64,000 nucleotides of DNA, taken from contig QBML01000001.1 in NCBI GenBank assembly GCA_003242085.1, positions 186,001 through 250,000 of the forward strand, written 5' to 3'. This document shows positions 27,931 through 37,174 of the stretch, piece by piece. Position numbers and translations under genes: made by a program. Under the pieces are notes generated by a model that was given only the letters and a program-made list of their open reading frames with translations, was not told where the DNA came from and ran no database searches. Each line of letters begins with the position of its first letter. Position 1 is the stretch's first letter. The DNA is from Pseudanabaena frigida. Its GTDB lineage: Bacteria > Cyanobacteriota > Cyanobacteriia > Pseudanabaenales > Pseudanabaenaceae.

Positions 27931-28476
27931 ATGTTGAATCGCAAGGTTTCCTTATCAACGAAGTTTTTGAACTGGGCGGTGACAATCGGTTCGGTATCAA
28001 TATGTACTTTGGCGATGTATACGCGATTCCCAGGAATGACATTGATGGGGATTGCCCCAAATTGGTTGCTAATCTGGTTGGTTACATGGAGCGTAAATCG
28101 TCCTGTCATCTTATCAGTAATGGCGGGGATTGCTTTGGGAATGCTACAGGATGGGATGACGTTTACTGATAGCAAAGTTGCCCCCACACATGCATTAGGT
28201 TTAGCGATCGCTGGAGGCATTACTGCGCTTCTACAAAAGCAGAGGTACATACAAGAAGATTTTATTTCAGTCGCTTTAATCGTGTTTGGAATGGCTGTAA
28301 TTGTTGAAACAATGCACGCTATACAACTAACGTTCATGGGAGCAGGAATGAGTAATGTTTGGACTTTACAACAACGAATTGCTCTCAGTTCCGCGATTTT
28401 GAGTAGTTTATGGTCACCTGCGATTTACTTTCCTCTCAGCCGCTGGTGGCGATCGCTAGAAAGAAAAGAAGAGTAG
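27931..28476 (+). CDS. mreD: rod shape-determining protein MreD
   Basis: A 181-residue integral membrane protein with about five helices, for example PNWLLIWLVTWSV, VILSVMAGIALGMLQDGM and VALIVFGMAVIVE, in the place of mreD after mreBC. Sequence is poorly conserved in this family, so the call rests on position, length and topology. The 88-bp gap to mreC holds no obvious terminator. The last helix region ends with PLSRWWRSLERK. Confidence 0.88.
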   Translation: MLNRKVSLSTKFLNWAVTIGSVSICTLAMYTRFPGMTLMGIAPNWLLIWLVTWSVNRPVILSVMAGIALGMLQDGMTFTDSKVAPTHALGLAIAGGITALLQKQRYIQEDFISVALIVFGMAVIVETMHAIQLTFMGAGMSNVWTLQQRIALSSAILSSLWSPAIYFPLSRWWRSLERKEE

Positions 28477-28500
28477 GCTTCGGCTTCGCTCAGTCAACGA
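28477..28500. repeat. class C repeat fragment
   Basis: GGCTTCGGCTTCGCTCAGTC directly after the mreD stop resembles one arm of the longer repeat at 41658 (GGCTTC ... CTCAG ... GAAGCC). Only one arm is present. Confidence 0.4.
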
Positions 28501-28571
28501 TTTTACTCCGAGTAGTTAATCTAATCCTCCAACAATAATCTCGGATCGCTCTACAGAAATAATGAATAAAA

Positions 28572-30041
28572 ATGGAACATCTATTTTTAGGTTTAGCGAT
28601 CGCCTTGGTAATTGGATTTGAGTTTGTCAATGGATTTCATGACACTGCTAATGCAGTTGCAACTGTTATTTACACGAATACTCTAAAACCTATTTATGCA
28701 GTTGTATGGTCGGGAATTTGGAATTTGCTTGGGGTTCTGACTTCTAGCGGCGCAGTTGCCTTTGCGATTATTTCTCTATTACCCGTGGAATTAGTGATTA
28801 ATGGAAATGTAGAGCAAAGTACAGTGATGGTTTTAGCTTTACTGATTTCCGCAATTATCTGGAATTTAGGAACTTGGTATTTGGGGTTACCAGTTTCTAG
28901 CACGCATAGCTTGATTGGCTCAATTACGGGAATTGCGATCGCTAATTCTCTATCGAATCCTAACCTATCAGACGATCGTATTTGGTGGAGCAGCATCAAT
29001 TGGAGCAAGATGCAGGAAATATTAACGTCTCTTGTAATTTCTCCATTGTTAGGATTTTGCGGAGCGGCAATATTATTTCTTATTGCAAAGGCTCTAATTA
29101 AGAAAGAAGAACTCTATTCCGCACCCGCAGAAAATATTCCATCTCTTGGTGTTCGGGCATTACTTATTTTGACCTGCACGGGGGTTAGCTTTGCTCATGG
29201 CTCTAACGATGGGCAGAAGGGCATGGGACTAATGATGTTGATCTTAGTATGGCTGTTACCAAGCTTTTTTGCTTTAAATATGCATACTAGTCCACAAGCG
29301 ATCGCTGAACTAGTAGCCAGATCGCATTCAGTTATTCCCATATTAGAGACACAGATAAAAGGAACTTCTACCGATCGGCAATCTTTTGAGAATAGCTTGG
29401 AAGAACTTACGAGATTTTTGCAGCCTCAAGGTCAACTAAATGAAAATACTTGGCGATCGCTTATATCAGAAAGTCAAGCGATCGCCCATCAGTTTTCTGT
29501 AGATAATAGTTTTGAACTCATTTCCGAAAGCGATCGCCGTCAATTGAGGAATGATGCATATCTCATTGCTAACACAATTACCAAACTAGAAAAACAAAAC
29601 CAATTAAATACTTTCGATCGTCAAGACTTATTAATCGACTATAGAAATCAACTAGACAAAATCACGAAATTTATTCCTTATTGGGTAAAGATAGCGATTG
29701 CTCTTTCTTTAGGTCTTGGAACGATGATTGGATGGCAACGAATAGTCGTAACGGTAGGAGAAAAAATTGGGAATGAGCATCTTAATTATGCCCAAGGAGC
29801 TACCGCCGAGCTAGTCACAATGACAACTATCGTTGCTGCTGACTACGTCGGACTGCCAGTTAGCACCACACACATACTCTCTTCAGGTATTGCAGGCTCA
29901 ATGGTAGCCAATCGAGCTGGCTTACAGATTGATACTTTAAAAAATTTATTGCTGGCTTGGTTATTAACTTTACCAAGTTGCATTCTGCTTGGTTTTGCAA
30001 CTTACTCGATTGGTCTATTTGTGACTCAGAAATTTATTTAA
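28572..30041 (+). CDS. PiT-family inorganic phosphate transporter
   Basis: A 489-residue membrane protein with the inverted PHO4 repeats: GFHDTANAVAT in the first half and VSFAHGSNDGQKGMGL near the middle, with LPVSSTHSLIGSI and LPVSTTHILSSGI as the repeated STH loops. A ~120-residue soluble loop lies between helices at ~245-365. It imports phosphate (or metal phosphate) with H+ or Na+ at low affinity. No PhoU-like partner is next to it. ATG 28572 is the only well-placed start. Confidence 0.92.
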   Translation: MEHLFLGLAIALVIGFEFVNGFHDTANAVATVIYTNTLKPIYAVVWSGIWNLLGVLTSSGAVAFAIISLLPVELVINGNVEQSTVMVLALLISAIIWNLGTWYLGLPVSSTHSLIGSITGIAIANSLSNPNLSDDRIWWSSINWSKMQEILTSLVISPLLGFCGAAILFLIAKALIKKEELYSAPAENIPSLGVRALLILTCTGVSFAHGSNDGQKGMGLMMLILVWLLPSFFALNMHTSPQAIAELVARSHSVIPILETQIKGTSTDRQSFENSLEELTRFLQPQGQLNENTWRSLISESQAIAHQFSVDNSFELISESDRRQLRNDAYLIANTITKLEKQNQLNTFDRQDLLIDYRNQLDKITKFIPYWVKIAIALSLGLGTMIGWQRIVVTVGEKIGNEHLNYAQGATAELVTMTTIVAADYVGLPVSTTHILSSGIAGSMVANRAGLQIDTLKNLLLAWLLTLPSCILLGFATYSIGLFVTQKFI

Positions 30042-30212
30042 AGCCGAAAAATAGAAAAGGCTTTAGCATACTTGCTATTTTCTGGCTTTAAGTTGCAATT
30101 CTAACGATCAAAACTGCTAAATTTAATTAATAATTAAGGTAAGAGTGTAATTAAAATTACCTTTATCTGCTGTTTTTTAGATCTTTGTTAAGCTAAGCCC
30201 CCCGTAAATCAT

Positions 30213-30902
30213 ATGCCTAAAAAGTCCACAGTTATTTCCCCCTCGATCCTGTCTGCTGACTTTAGCCGTTTGGGCGACGACATTCGTGCAGTTGATGCGG
30301 CGGGTGCAGATTGGATTCACGTTGATGTGATGGATGGTCACTTTGTCCCAAATATCACAATTGGGCCATTAATCGTTTCGGCGATTCGTCCTGTCACTAC
30401 TAAAATTTTAGATGTGCATTTGATGATTACTGAGCCAGAAAGATATGTACCTGACTTTGCGAAGGCTGGTGCAGATATCATCACTGTTCATGCTGAGCAC
30501 ACAGCTTGCCCTCACTTACATCGCAATCTTTGCCAAATCAAAGAACTCGGCAAAATGGCAGGTGTTTCGCTCAATCCTTCGACTCCTTTGAGCTTTATCG
30601 AGTATGTTCTCGATCTTTGCGACTTGGTCTTGATCATGAGCGTTAACCCCGGATTTGGTGGTCAGAGCTTTATTCCTAACGTGATTCCTAAAATTGCGAA
30701 GTTGCGTCAAATGTGTGACGATCGCGGTCTCGATCCTTGGATCGAGGTTGATGGCGGTCTGAAGGCAAATAACACTTGGCAAGTTTTGGAAGCTGGTGCT
30801 AATGCGATCGTGGCTGGTTCGGCAGTGTTTAATGCTCCTGACTATGCTGAAGCAATCAAAGGTATTCGCAACAGCAAGCGTCCTGAGTTAGTTACTGCTT
30901 AA
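30213..30902 (+). CDS. rpe: ribulose-phosphate 3-epimerase
   Basis: A 229-residue TIM-barrel enzyme interconverting ribulose 5-phosphate and xylulose 5-phosphate in the Calvin and pentose phosphate pathways. Visible motifs are [31 protein letters not shown] (metal ligands), [19 protein letters not shown] and [10 protein letters not shown]. Length and motifs are complete. It stands alone, with its own terminator. Confidence 0.95.
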   Translation: MPKKSTVISPSILSADFSRLGDDIRAVDAAGADWIHVDVMDGHFVPNITIGPLIVSAIRPVTTKILDVHLMITEPERYVPDFAKAGADIITVHAEHTACPHLHRNLCQIKELGKMAGVSLNPSTPLSFIEYVLDLCDLVLIMSVNPGFGGQSFIPNVIPKIAKLRQMCDDRGLDPWIEVDGGLKANNTWQVLEAGANAIVAGSAVFNAPDYAEAIKGIRNSKRPELVTA

Positions 30903-30957
30903 TTACTTAAAAGGGTTTGTGTAGCAACCTAAATTAGTAGCACCAACTATCACATAA

Positions 30958-31012
30958 CTCCAAACAAAAGAAACCTTAACTAGATTTTAGTTAAGGTTTC
31001 TTTTGTTTGGAG
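30958..31012 (+). terminator. terminator hairpin after rpe
   Basis: Perfect 24-bp arms, 30958-30981 and 30989-31012, with a 7-nt loop. The right arm contains TTTCTTTTGTTTGG. It lies 55 bp after the rpe stop; the class A palindrome at 31075 follows, so 30903-31227 is otherwise gene free. Confidence 0.85.
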
Positions 31013-31074
31013 AATAGTCACCTACTTTAACAGTGAATCTTTTATAGCTATAGCCACTTGTATTAGGACAAATC

Positions 31075-31129
31075 AAAACCCAAATATTGTGAGGCGGCGC
31101 TTCGCGCCGCCTCACAATATTTGGGTTTT
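31075..31129. repeat. palindrome, class A
   Basis: Perfect 26-bp arms, 31075-31100 and 31104-31129, loop TTC. The outer part is AAAACCC, the variable part AAATATTGTGA, the inner part GGCGGCGC. Left flank TATAGCCACTTGTATTAGGACA and right flank TATGTCCC, then GGCTAGCTACAGCTATA, match other copies. Confidence 0.9.
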
Positions 31130-31227
31130 ATGTCCCGATATGGCTAGCTACAGCTATATAACTAAGAGAAGAAGATTTTGCTCGCATCCTATTTTAATAG
31201 CTAACTTATCAGTAAAAAAATATATAA

Positions 31228-32364
31228 CTAGTGCTTGCTAGCTTCAGTTTCACAAGCTTTTTGAATGAGCGGAGCAAGCTGATCGAGATCGTTGATTGAT
31301 GATATATACACTCTTGTTGCAGCACTACCAATGTGACCTGAACAATCTTGCACTTCTAAATTATTGGCGAGTGGTTTTGTCTCCTCTAACGGCAGCCTAA
31401 CAATGATATTTTTCTTTTTGTTTGAAAAGTATAGACGAACAAACCACCATGTTGAATTACCAAGGTGAATACTGAAATAGGAAGCAGTATCTTTGTGACT
31501 AATTTCTGGCTTACAAAAAGATTGAATTTTTGCAAAAGCCTCTAGTTCTTCAGGTGTGGTAATGATTTTGCTTGCGGATGTTTCTGTAGAGTCAATCGGA
31601 GGATCTAATGTTATTTCTGTAAGGGATACTTCTGGTTCAGCTTGGATTTCTTGGTTTAGCGATATAGAAATCAAATCTACTAAGCTATTTTGAATTGACT
31701 TTTTAACAATTGGCTTGAATTTCTCAATAACATTTTTAGTGATGCGACTATCTGTAAGGTTTGCTGCACCAAGTAAGAGGCGAATAAAGTCTTCAGACGG
31801 ATTGCGTAATAGTTCACTAACTTGCTTGGTTATGCCTTTGGTATAAACAATTTCTTCAGCATGATAAGTTATAGCGGCTGGATCAAAGTTATCTCTGTGA
31901 AAGAACTTAAGGTTTTCAAGATCTTTAGGTGTGTAGTCAAGTATGTTGAAAGAGAAAAAAGGATCTTCGTCCATAATATTTTCTGCACGTAGATCCGTGA
32001 AAAAACGATACTCTTTACCATTTGTGACTATGCCGACTTTAGCAGTTTCTGTCCAAGTGAAGTAACGACGTAGCTGTCCGTCGTGACTAACTAATTTTTC
32101 GTTGACAGCTTTGGCTTCAACTACCATAACTACAGCATTATTTAGGCGAATAGCATAGTCAACCTTCTCAAACTGTCCCGCTCTTTTAGTGGCAGCATCA
32201 CTTATATATTCAGGCTTTACTTCAGTTGGATCGTAAATGTCGTAGCCAAGGCTAGTAAAAAAAGGAAGGATGAGCGCTTGCTTGGTCGCTTCTTCTCCTT
32301 GTATGTGCTCAAGACGTTTGCGTACTTGCTCCGATAGCTTGGCAATATCTTCAGTAAAAGCCAT
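31228..32364 (-). CDS. stand-alone HsdR-N-like nuclease-domain protein
   Basis: The first ~160 residues match the N-terminal nuclease domain of type I restriction subunit R: EEATKQALILPFFTSLGYDIY, then a PD-(D/E)XK core with D69 (FEKVDYAI) and E83-A-K85 (VVEAKAVNEK). No helicase domain follows; instead there is a ~90-residue helical region and a C-terminal domain with WWFVRLYFS and IIVRLPLEE that I do not recognise. No hsdM or hsdS gene is nearby. Such proteins are widespread in bacteria and phages and their role is unknown; a defence or DNA-repair function is plausible. ATG 32364 follows no clear ribosome site. Confidence 0.8.
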   Translation of the reverse strand: MAFTEDIAKLSEQVRKRLEHIQGEEATKQALILPFFTSLGYDIYDPTEVKPEYISDAATKRAGQFEKVDYAIRLNNAVVMVVEAKAVNEKLVSHDGQLRRYFTWTETAKVGIVTNGKEYRFFTDLRAENIMDEDPFFSFNILDYTPKDLENLKFFHRDNFDPAAITYHAEEIVYTKGITKQVSELLRNPSEDFIRLLLGAANLTDSRITKNVIEKFKPIVKKSIQNSLVDLISISLNQEIQAEPEVSLTEITLDPPIDSTETSASKIITTPEELEAFAKIQSFCKPEISHKDTASYFSIHLGNSTWWFVRLYFSNKKKNIIVRLPLEETKPLANNLEVQDCSGHIGSAATRVYISSINDLDQLAPLIQKACETEASKH

Positions 32365-32605
32365 AGAAATTAAACCTCAGTAATATTATAAAATCATCCT
32401 AAAATATGTGAAATTAGCTGATCCCATTTAATATTTTTATCGTATCACTAAGTATCTTGTAAGAGTATTGCTGTGTTTATCGCTGGTAATAAAAGATTAA
32501 TTATCGTGATCGTGCTTTAAGTAATAAATTGAATTCACAATTGACAAAGGTATAGTTTCTCCTCTACCTACAAATTAGAAGAGAAGACAATAAATTTTCT
32601 TGCGT

Positions 32606-32652
32606 CTTAAAAGAGAAGAAGCCTCGCAAAGCGAGGCTTCTTCTCTTTTAAG
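32606..32652. terminator. terminator hairpin at the end of mscS
   Basis: Perfect 22-bp arms, 32606-32627 and 32631-32652, loop AAA. The mscS stop (32648-32650) is inside one arm. Confidence 0.85.
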
Positions 32653-33463
32653 ATTGACGAATTTGGAAATGTTGTTGTGGAACGGGAAATCCTAATTCAC
32701 TAAAGCATTCACGAATTACTCGATTGGTGTCAAAGTAAACTTGCCAGTAGTGAGTATTGTTGCAGAAAGGACGTACTGCTAGCTCTGGCCCCATCGGAGT
32801 GAAGTGGAGAATTTCAATTACGGGCGCTGGATTACTGAGCACATTGGGAATATTGGCAATCCGCTCCTGAAGAACGCGCACGGCTTCATTGTGATTGACC
32901 GAGTGATCTAATTGCACCTGAATATTAACGCGACGATAATCATTAGCTGAGAAGTTTTGAATATTTTCGGAAAAAAGCTTGTTATTGCCAATAATCGTGC
33001 GAACGTTATCGGCAGTATTAATGGTAGTTACAAACAGACCAATTTCAACGACAGTACCTGAAATACCTGCGGCTGAAATAAAATCACCAACTTGGAATGG
33101 GCGCAAAATAATCAGGAATACGCCTGCGGCAAAGTTAGCTAATAAGCCACTCCAAGCTGCCCCGATCGCGACACCAGCCGCAGCTAACAACGCTGCAAAA
33201 GACGTAGTCTCAATACCAAAGTAACCAAGAATTGCGACTACTAAAATGACATTTAATAGTACGGCGATGCTGGAATTTAGATAACTGATCAACGTGGGAT
33301 CGATACGCTGATTTTTGAGGGCGCGAGATGTGAGATTGACAGCAATATCAATGAGTTTACGACCAACAAACCAGAGGATGATCGCGGCAATAACTTTAAA
33401 TGCAGCTCCAGCCAGCAGATTTAAGTTAGCTGTAATAACGTTTTAAATCGTTGTGGGATCCAT
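32648..33463 (-). pseudogene. mscS: small-conductance mechanosensitive channel, nonsense codon near start
   Basis: From ATG 33463, with AAGGAG 13 bases upstream, the frame reads MDPTTI and then TAA (33443-33445). It resumes in the same frame with NVITANLNLLAGAAF and continues through a full MscS: the first helix, the pore helix ALLAAAGVAIGAAWSGLLANFAAG, and the beta and C-terminal domains. Without the TAA the protein would be 271 residues, normal for MscS. No ATG, GTG or TTG follows the stop until TTG 33292, which would lose the first transmembrane helix. A single change such as CAA to TAA explains this. It would make the channel inactive unless the stop is read through. Confidence 0.85.
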
Positions 33464-33612
33464 ACTATACGGGGTTTCTCCTTTTAAATCAGTAAGGTAT
33501 GCGTCGGTATTATTCATTGACAATCATAGATTCTGACTTATGCTGGGGTCAATTTTATGGATTTCATTAGTTTATTAGGTATAGCAGTACCCAGTTATGT
33601 TTGGACAAAAGC

Positions 33613-33665
33613 AAAACCCAGAAGTGAGTTGCGGCGCTTCGCTCCGCAACTCACTTCTGGGTTTT
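33613..33665. repeat. palindrome, class A
   Basis: Arms of 22 bp, 33613-33634 and 33644-33665, plus inner pairing with one mismatch around TTC. The outer part is AAAACCC, the variable part AGAAGTGAGTT, the inner part GCGGCGC. Left flank TATAGCAGTACC and TTGGACA, right flank TATGTC, then ACTTGGCTATAGCT. A shorter hairpin (TTGTGTCGC with GCGACACAA, 33718-33746) follows. These are all I see in the 33464-33819 spacer. Confidence 0.9.
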
Positions 33666-33819
33666 ATGTCTTAACTTACTTGGCTATAGCTCAGCATAAT
33701 TGAAACCCAAAACCAAATTGTGTCGCTAGCTAAGTGGGCGACACAATAGTTATCCCGCTGGCGTTGCCCCATTTGTGCTGACAAAGCGATAACATCATCA
33801 CAGATGCCGAGGTAAATTT

Positions 33820-34215
33820 ATGAGCCGTTACTCTAAACGCGATCGCAAAATCGAAACCCCAGATCAGATATCTCGCGACTCTACAAAAGAGCGAATTGAG
33901 ATGTTTTTTTGTTTGATACCTGTGTTTGGGTTAATCCCCTCGGCGATCGCCTTAGTCCGTCAGAGAAGCAGTCGTAAGGTACGCGATGTCAGCCAAGTAG
34001 CGATCGCTTTGATGATTGCTTGGGCGATCTCTTATAGTGCGATGGGCGGTGCGCCAACAGAAGGCGAAGCAATTCAAGTTACCTCGGAATTGATTAAAGC
34101 ATCATTGAGTTCGGGCTATTTTGCGCTCTGTATGTATTTGATGTATCGCTTATATCGCCATCAAGCGATCGCCCTACCTTGGTTAAAAGAAAATTCAGAA
34201 CATAAGCAACCATAA
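33820..34215 (+). CDS. small membrane protein of unknown function
   Basis: A 131-residue protein with a charged N-terminus (MSRYSKRDRKIETPDQIS) and about three hydrophobic segments: MFFCLIPVFGLIPSAIALV, VAIALMIAWAISYSAMGG and ALCMYLMYRLYRHQAIALP. It has no recognised family motif. It lies upstream of mscL on the same strand, 113 bp away, but a hairpin between suggests separate transcripts. Confidence 0.65.
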   Translation: MSRYSKRDRKIETPDQISRDSTKERIEMFFCLIPVFGLIPSAIALVRQRSSRKVRDVSQVAIALMIAWAISYSAMGGAPTEGEAIQVTSELIKASLSSGYFALCMYLMYRLYRHQAIALPWLKENSEHKQP

Positions 34216-34265
34216 TTAACAAAAAGGGATCAAAAGCACGATAATTAGAACCTATTTATTTAGAG

Positions 34266-34302
34266 TTGTAATAGGTTGTGCTTCACACCTCCCATTACAA
34301 CC
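34266..34302 (+). promoter_or_regulatory. hairpin in the mscL leader
   Basis: GTTGTAAT pairs with ATTACAAC and the inner AGGTTGTG with CACACCT, about 27 bp before the mscL ATG. It could be a leader structure or the terminator of the gene before it. Confidence 0.45.
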
Positions 34303-34328
34303 AGATGTAATTTAAGGAGAAATATTCT

Positions 34329-34751
34329 ATGGCTTCACAAAATACTAGACGTGCCGCTGGTGGTTTTATCAGAGACTTTCAAGCATTTATTTTGAAAGGA
34401 AATGTGATCGACTTAGCAGTTGCGGTGATTATTGGTGGCGCTTTTGGCAAAATTGTTACATCTTTGATTGAGGACATCATCACCCCTTTGCTTCTGAATC
34501 CAGCACTCAAGGCTGCCAATGTTGAAGATTTAGCAAAACTCCAAATCAACGGTATTAAATATGGTGTATTTCTTGCCTCGGTGATTAATTTCCTAGTTAT
34601 CGCCTTTGTAATCTTCTTAATCATTCGTTCTTTTGAGTCAATGAAGCGGAAAGAAGTGCGAGAAGAAGCGATCGCTGAAGTCAAGCCCGATCCTCAAGAG
34701 CGTTTAACTTTGGCAGTCGAACGTTTAGCTGAAGTGATGGAATCCAAATAG
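34329..34751 (+). CDS. mscL: large-conductance mechanosensitive channel
   Basis: A 140-residue MscL with two membrane helices: FILKGNVIDLAVAVIIGGAFGKIVTSL (pore helix with Gly/Ala packing) and FLASVINFLVIAFVIFLIIR, and a short charged C-terminal helix. It opens under high membrane tension to release solutes after osmotic downshock. Ribosome site AAGGAG lies 11 bases before ATG 34329. With mscS broken nearby it may be the main turgor valve from this region. Confidence 0.95.
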   Translation: MASQNTRRAAGGFIRDFQAFILKGNVIDLAVAVIIGGAFGKIVTSLIEDIITPLLLNPALKAANVEDLAKLQINGIKYGVFLASVINFLVIAFVIFLIIRSFESMKRKEVREEAIAEVKPDPQERLTLAVERLAEVMESK

Positions 34752-34788
34752 AATGAGAGTGGGCGGTTCATGCCCACTTTCATTCTAT
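34748..34788 (+). terminator. terminator hairpin after mscL
   Basis: Arms of 17 bp, 34748-34764 and 34772-34788, with one mismatch. The mscL stop codon is inside the left arm. Confidence 0.75.
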
Positions 34789-34823
34789 TGATTGAAAAAA
34801 TATTTCTAAACTGCTCGCATATC

Positions 34824-35849
34824 ATGCCATTTAGACAATTCACAAAAAAAATCCACCGTTCTTTATTCATATCTTGCGTAATTTTAGGAATTGCTATTGG
34901 TATCCATTCTTGCGTTAGTCCTAATCCTAGTAATGACAAAAAGCCTGAAGAGGCTAGGTCACCTGTTCCAATTTTTTTGTTTATCCAATCTTCTCCCGAT
35001 GGCAAGACTATTGAGGGAATTGTGCCATCGGATCTTGTAGAGCAATTCGGTAGTTTGGATCGGGTGATTCAATCGATACCTGTGGGAAGTATGTTTTCGT
35101 TGATGCAGTTTGGGAAACCGCTAGGCAAGTTTCAAGTTAGCTCGGTGCGAGGTTCAGATGCTTTTGGAGCGATCGCTAGTTTTAAGGTGCAAGCACCTAA
35201 TGAAGGCGAAAAAAATCAATCTGCCAAAGGATTCGATCCTACGGTATTGCGTCAGCCCAATTTAACGATTGTGGCAAGCGATCGCGTTAGCAATACTAAG
35301 GATCGCACGTACTTCTTTAACTGTCCCAATAAAATTCAGCCTCTCGTACTGGAAAAATCGCGCAGTTTATTTCTTAAATTGGGTGCAAATCAAGCCGCAG
35401 TTTCTCAAGTGGCGATCGCTTCACTTGTATGTGCCGATATTGACGGTGATAACCAGCCTGAGATCGTCGCAGGATTGCGTCTTGATAATTCGCTCCGTCC
35501 CGCAGGATACGATCCTCAATTATGGAAAGACTTTTTATCGCGCCCTGCTTTAGAGCGACAAGAATACAGCATGTTAGTAATGCTACGCAAATCTCCAAAC
35601 GGCGATTGGAATGCGGAACCGATTTTGACTCATACGCGAGCGCTTTCCTATGTTAATGACAGTGTTAGTAGTTACGCGCTCTATGGCATTCAAGAAGTAA
35701 ATGGCGATCTCTATCCTGAGATTGTTGTCCAAGAAATTGGCTTAAATTCCCTAGATGTAAGAGTGCTTACACCAAATATAGACACACAAGGCAAATGGCA
35801 ATGGCGCAGCTATTATCAAAATCAGCGATCGCTAAATATTGTCCAATAA
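34824..35849 (+). CDS. probable lipoprotein with calcium-binding-like repeat
   Basis: The start was set at ATG 34824 (MPFRQFTKKIHRSLF), giving a basic N-terminus, a hydrophobic stretch (ISCVILGIAIGI) and a lipobox-like HSC, then a Ser/Pro/Lys linker; an earlier TTG/ATG frame would precede the signal. Near residue 205 a DxDGDxxxE motif (ADIDGDNQPEIVAG) resembles FG-GAP/dockerin calcium loops, and a second, NGDLYPEIVVQ, follows. I cannot name a function; it is probably anchored to a membrane in the periplasm. Confidence 0.65.
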   Translation: MPFRQFTKKIHRSLFISCVILGIAIGIHSCVSPNPSNDKKPEEARSPVPIFLFIQSSPDGKTIEGIVPSDLVEQFGSLDRVIQSIPVGSMFSLMQFGKPLGKFQVSSVRGSDAFGAIASFKVQAPNEGEKNQSAKGFDPTVLRQPNLTIVASDRVSNTKDRTYFFNCPNKIQPLVLEKSRSLFLKLGANQAAVSQVAIASLVCADIDGDNQPEIVAGLRLDNSLRPAGYDPQLWKDFLSRPALERQEYSMLVMLRKSPNGDWNAEPILTHTRALSYVNDSVSSYALYGIQEVNGDLYPEIVVQEIGLNSLDVRVLTPNIDTQGKWQWRSYYQNQRSLNIVQ

Positions 35850-35876
35850 AAAAACAGCACTAAGTGCTGTTTTTTT
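35848..35876 (+). terminator. intrinsic terminator
   Basis: AAAAAAACAGCAC at 35848-35860 pairs with GTGCTGTTTTTTT at 35864-35876, loop TAA. It starts inside the stop codon of the lipoprotein gene and ends in a T-run. Confidence 0.9.
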
Positions 35877-35926
35877 ACGTTAGTTAGGCGCATCGCGCTA
35901 TACAGTAAAAAGAAAATCGTTTTGCT

Positions 35927-37174
35927 ATGCCTTTAGAAAATTCCATTGCGTATCCTGTTCTCTACAAACAGGTTCAGATTCTTGACGCAGATTCATCTTC
36001 AACTATTTCAGAAGCTTTTGCAGATGTATTCATAGATCGCGATCGCCAAATTCATATTGACTTCGATCGCAGTCAGATTCCCCAACAGACAAGTATTTAT
36101 GAGCAATCAGGCATCGTTTTAGGTGTAGGTGCGATCGATCTTTATAGTACCAGCGGAGAGCCAGGGCATGAGTCTAGAGAAACTATTCCTGAGCTTGTTC
36201 GCGCGGCTCAAAATGGTGGTTTCGCCACCGTCGGTATTTTGCCCAATACCCAACCCGCGATCGATGATATTGCAGCCTTAGAATTCTGGCGTAATGTGCG
36301 TCGTAATCATGCTGATATTCTTAAACCTTGGGGTGCAATTACCAAAGGTCTAGAAGGCAAACAGCTTACAGATATGTCTGAGCTAGCAGAATCGGTGATT
36401 GGCTTTACCGACGGCAAAGCAATATCTAATCTTCTGTTAGTACGTCGAGCAATGGAATATATCAAACCATTGGGCAAGCCGATCGCCCTATTTCCCCAAA
36501 ATCCCGACCTCGCTGGTAGCGGTGTAATTCGAGAAGGGAAATGGTCATTGCAATATGGCATGACTGGCTATCCCGCTGCCGCCGAGACTTCGGCTCTAGC
36601 CGCTTTAATTGAGTTGGTACGCCTTACCAAAACACCCACACATTTCATGCGAATTTCCACAGCTCAAAGTGTAGAACTAATTGCTCAATCTAAAAATGAT
36701 GGATTGCCCATAACAGCCAGTACGACTTGGTTGCATCTCTGCCATTGCGATCGCGATTTAGATACCTACGATCCTAACCTGCGCCTCATGCCACCTTTGG
36801 GTAGCGAAGCCGATCGCCTCGCGCTAATTGCAGGTATTCGTTCGGGAGCGATTGATGCGATCGCGATCGACCACACTCCCTGTGCCTATGAGGAAAAAGT
36901 CGTTCCCTTTGAGGTTGCGCCTGTCGGTGCGATCGGTTTGGAATTTGCAATTCCTGTACTTTGGCAAAGTTTAGTGACCACAGGATTACTAACTGCGCGT
37001 GAATTATGGAAGGCTCTAAGCATTAATCCTGCGAAAATCCTTGGACTCGCTCAACCGCAACTTGCAACTATGTTCGATCCAAACTTGGAATGGTTAGCTG
37101 ATGCTAAAGCGATCGCTTCCCAAGCCCACAATAGCAATTACATAGGGCGATCGTTAATTGGCAAAGTCCTATAG
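35927..37174 (+). CDS. dihydroorotase homologue lacking metal ligands
   Basis: A 415-residue amidohydrolase of class I dihydroorotase type (GGFATVGILPNTQPAIDD, YGMTGYPAAAETSALAALIELV, AIDAIAIDHTPCAYEEKVVPF). The metal site is missing: DxHxHxR is DLYSTSGEPG (71-80), the downstream HxxHxS is HFMRIS, the VTPHHL region reads STTWLH, and the DHAPH motif is DHTPC. Enzyme activity in pyrimidine synthesis is therefore unlikely. Similar proteins are annotated as dihydroorotase in other cyanobacteria, so a separate role or a structural role with aspartate carbamoyltransferase is possible. A standard PyrC must be elsewhere. Confidence 0.8.
   Translation: MPLENSIAYPVLYKQVQILDADSSSTISEAFADVFIDRDRQIHIDFDRSQIPQQTSIYEQSGIVLGVGAIDLYSTSGEPGHESRETIPELVRAAQNGGFATVGILPNTQPAIDDIAALEFWRNVRRNHADILKPWGAITKGLEGKQLTDMSELAESVIGFTDGKAISNLLLVRRAMEYIKPLGKPIALFPQNPDLAGSGVIREGKWSLQYGMTGYPAAAETSALAALIELVRLTKTPTHFMRISTAQSVELIAQSKNDGLPITASTTWLHLCHCDRDLDTYDPNLRLMPPLGSEADRLALIAGIRSGAIDAIAIDHTPCAYEEKVVPFEVAPVGAIGLEFAIPVLWQSLVTTGLLTARELWKALSINPAKILGLAQPQLATMFDPNLEWLADAKAIASQAHNSNYIGRSLIGKVL

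Noticed and set aside
27837-28337. Minus-strand frame of 166 codons overlapping mreD
   Set aside because: mreD position, topology and strand fit the operon; the opposite frame is cysteine/isoleucine-rich and has no ribosome site.
31075-31129. Insertion sequence ends
   Set aside because: No transposase gene lies near, and no target-site duplication is seen at the palindrome edges.
30903-31227. Possible tRNA or riboswitch in the rpe spacer
   Set aside because: The structures are simple long hairpins; no cloverleaf or aptamer-like core was found.
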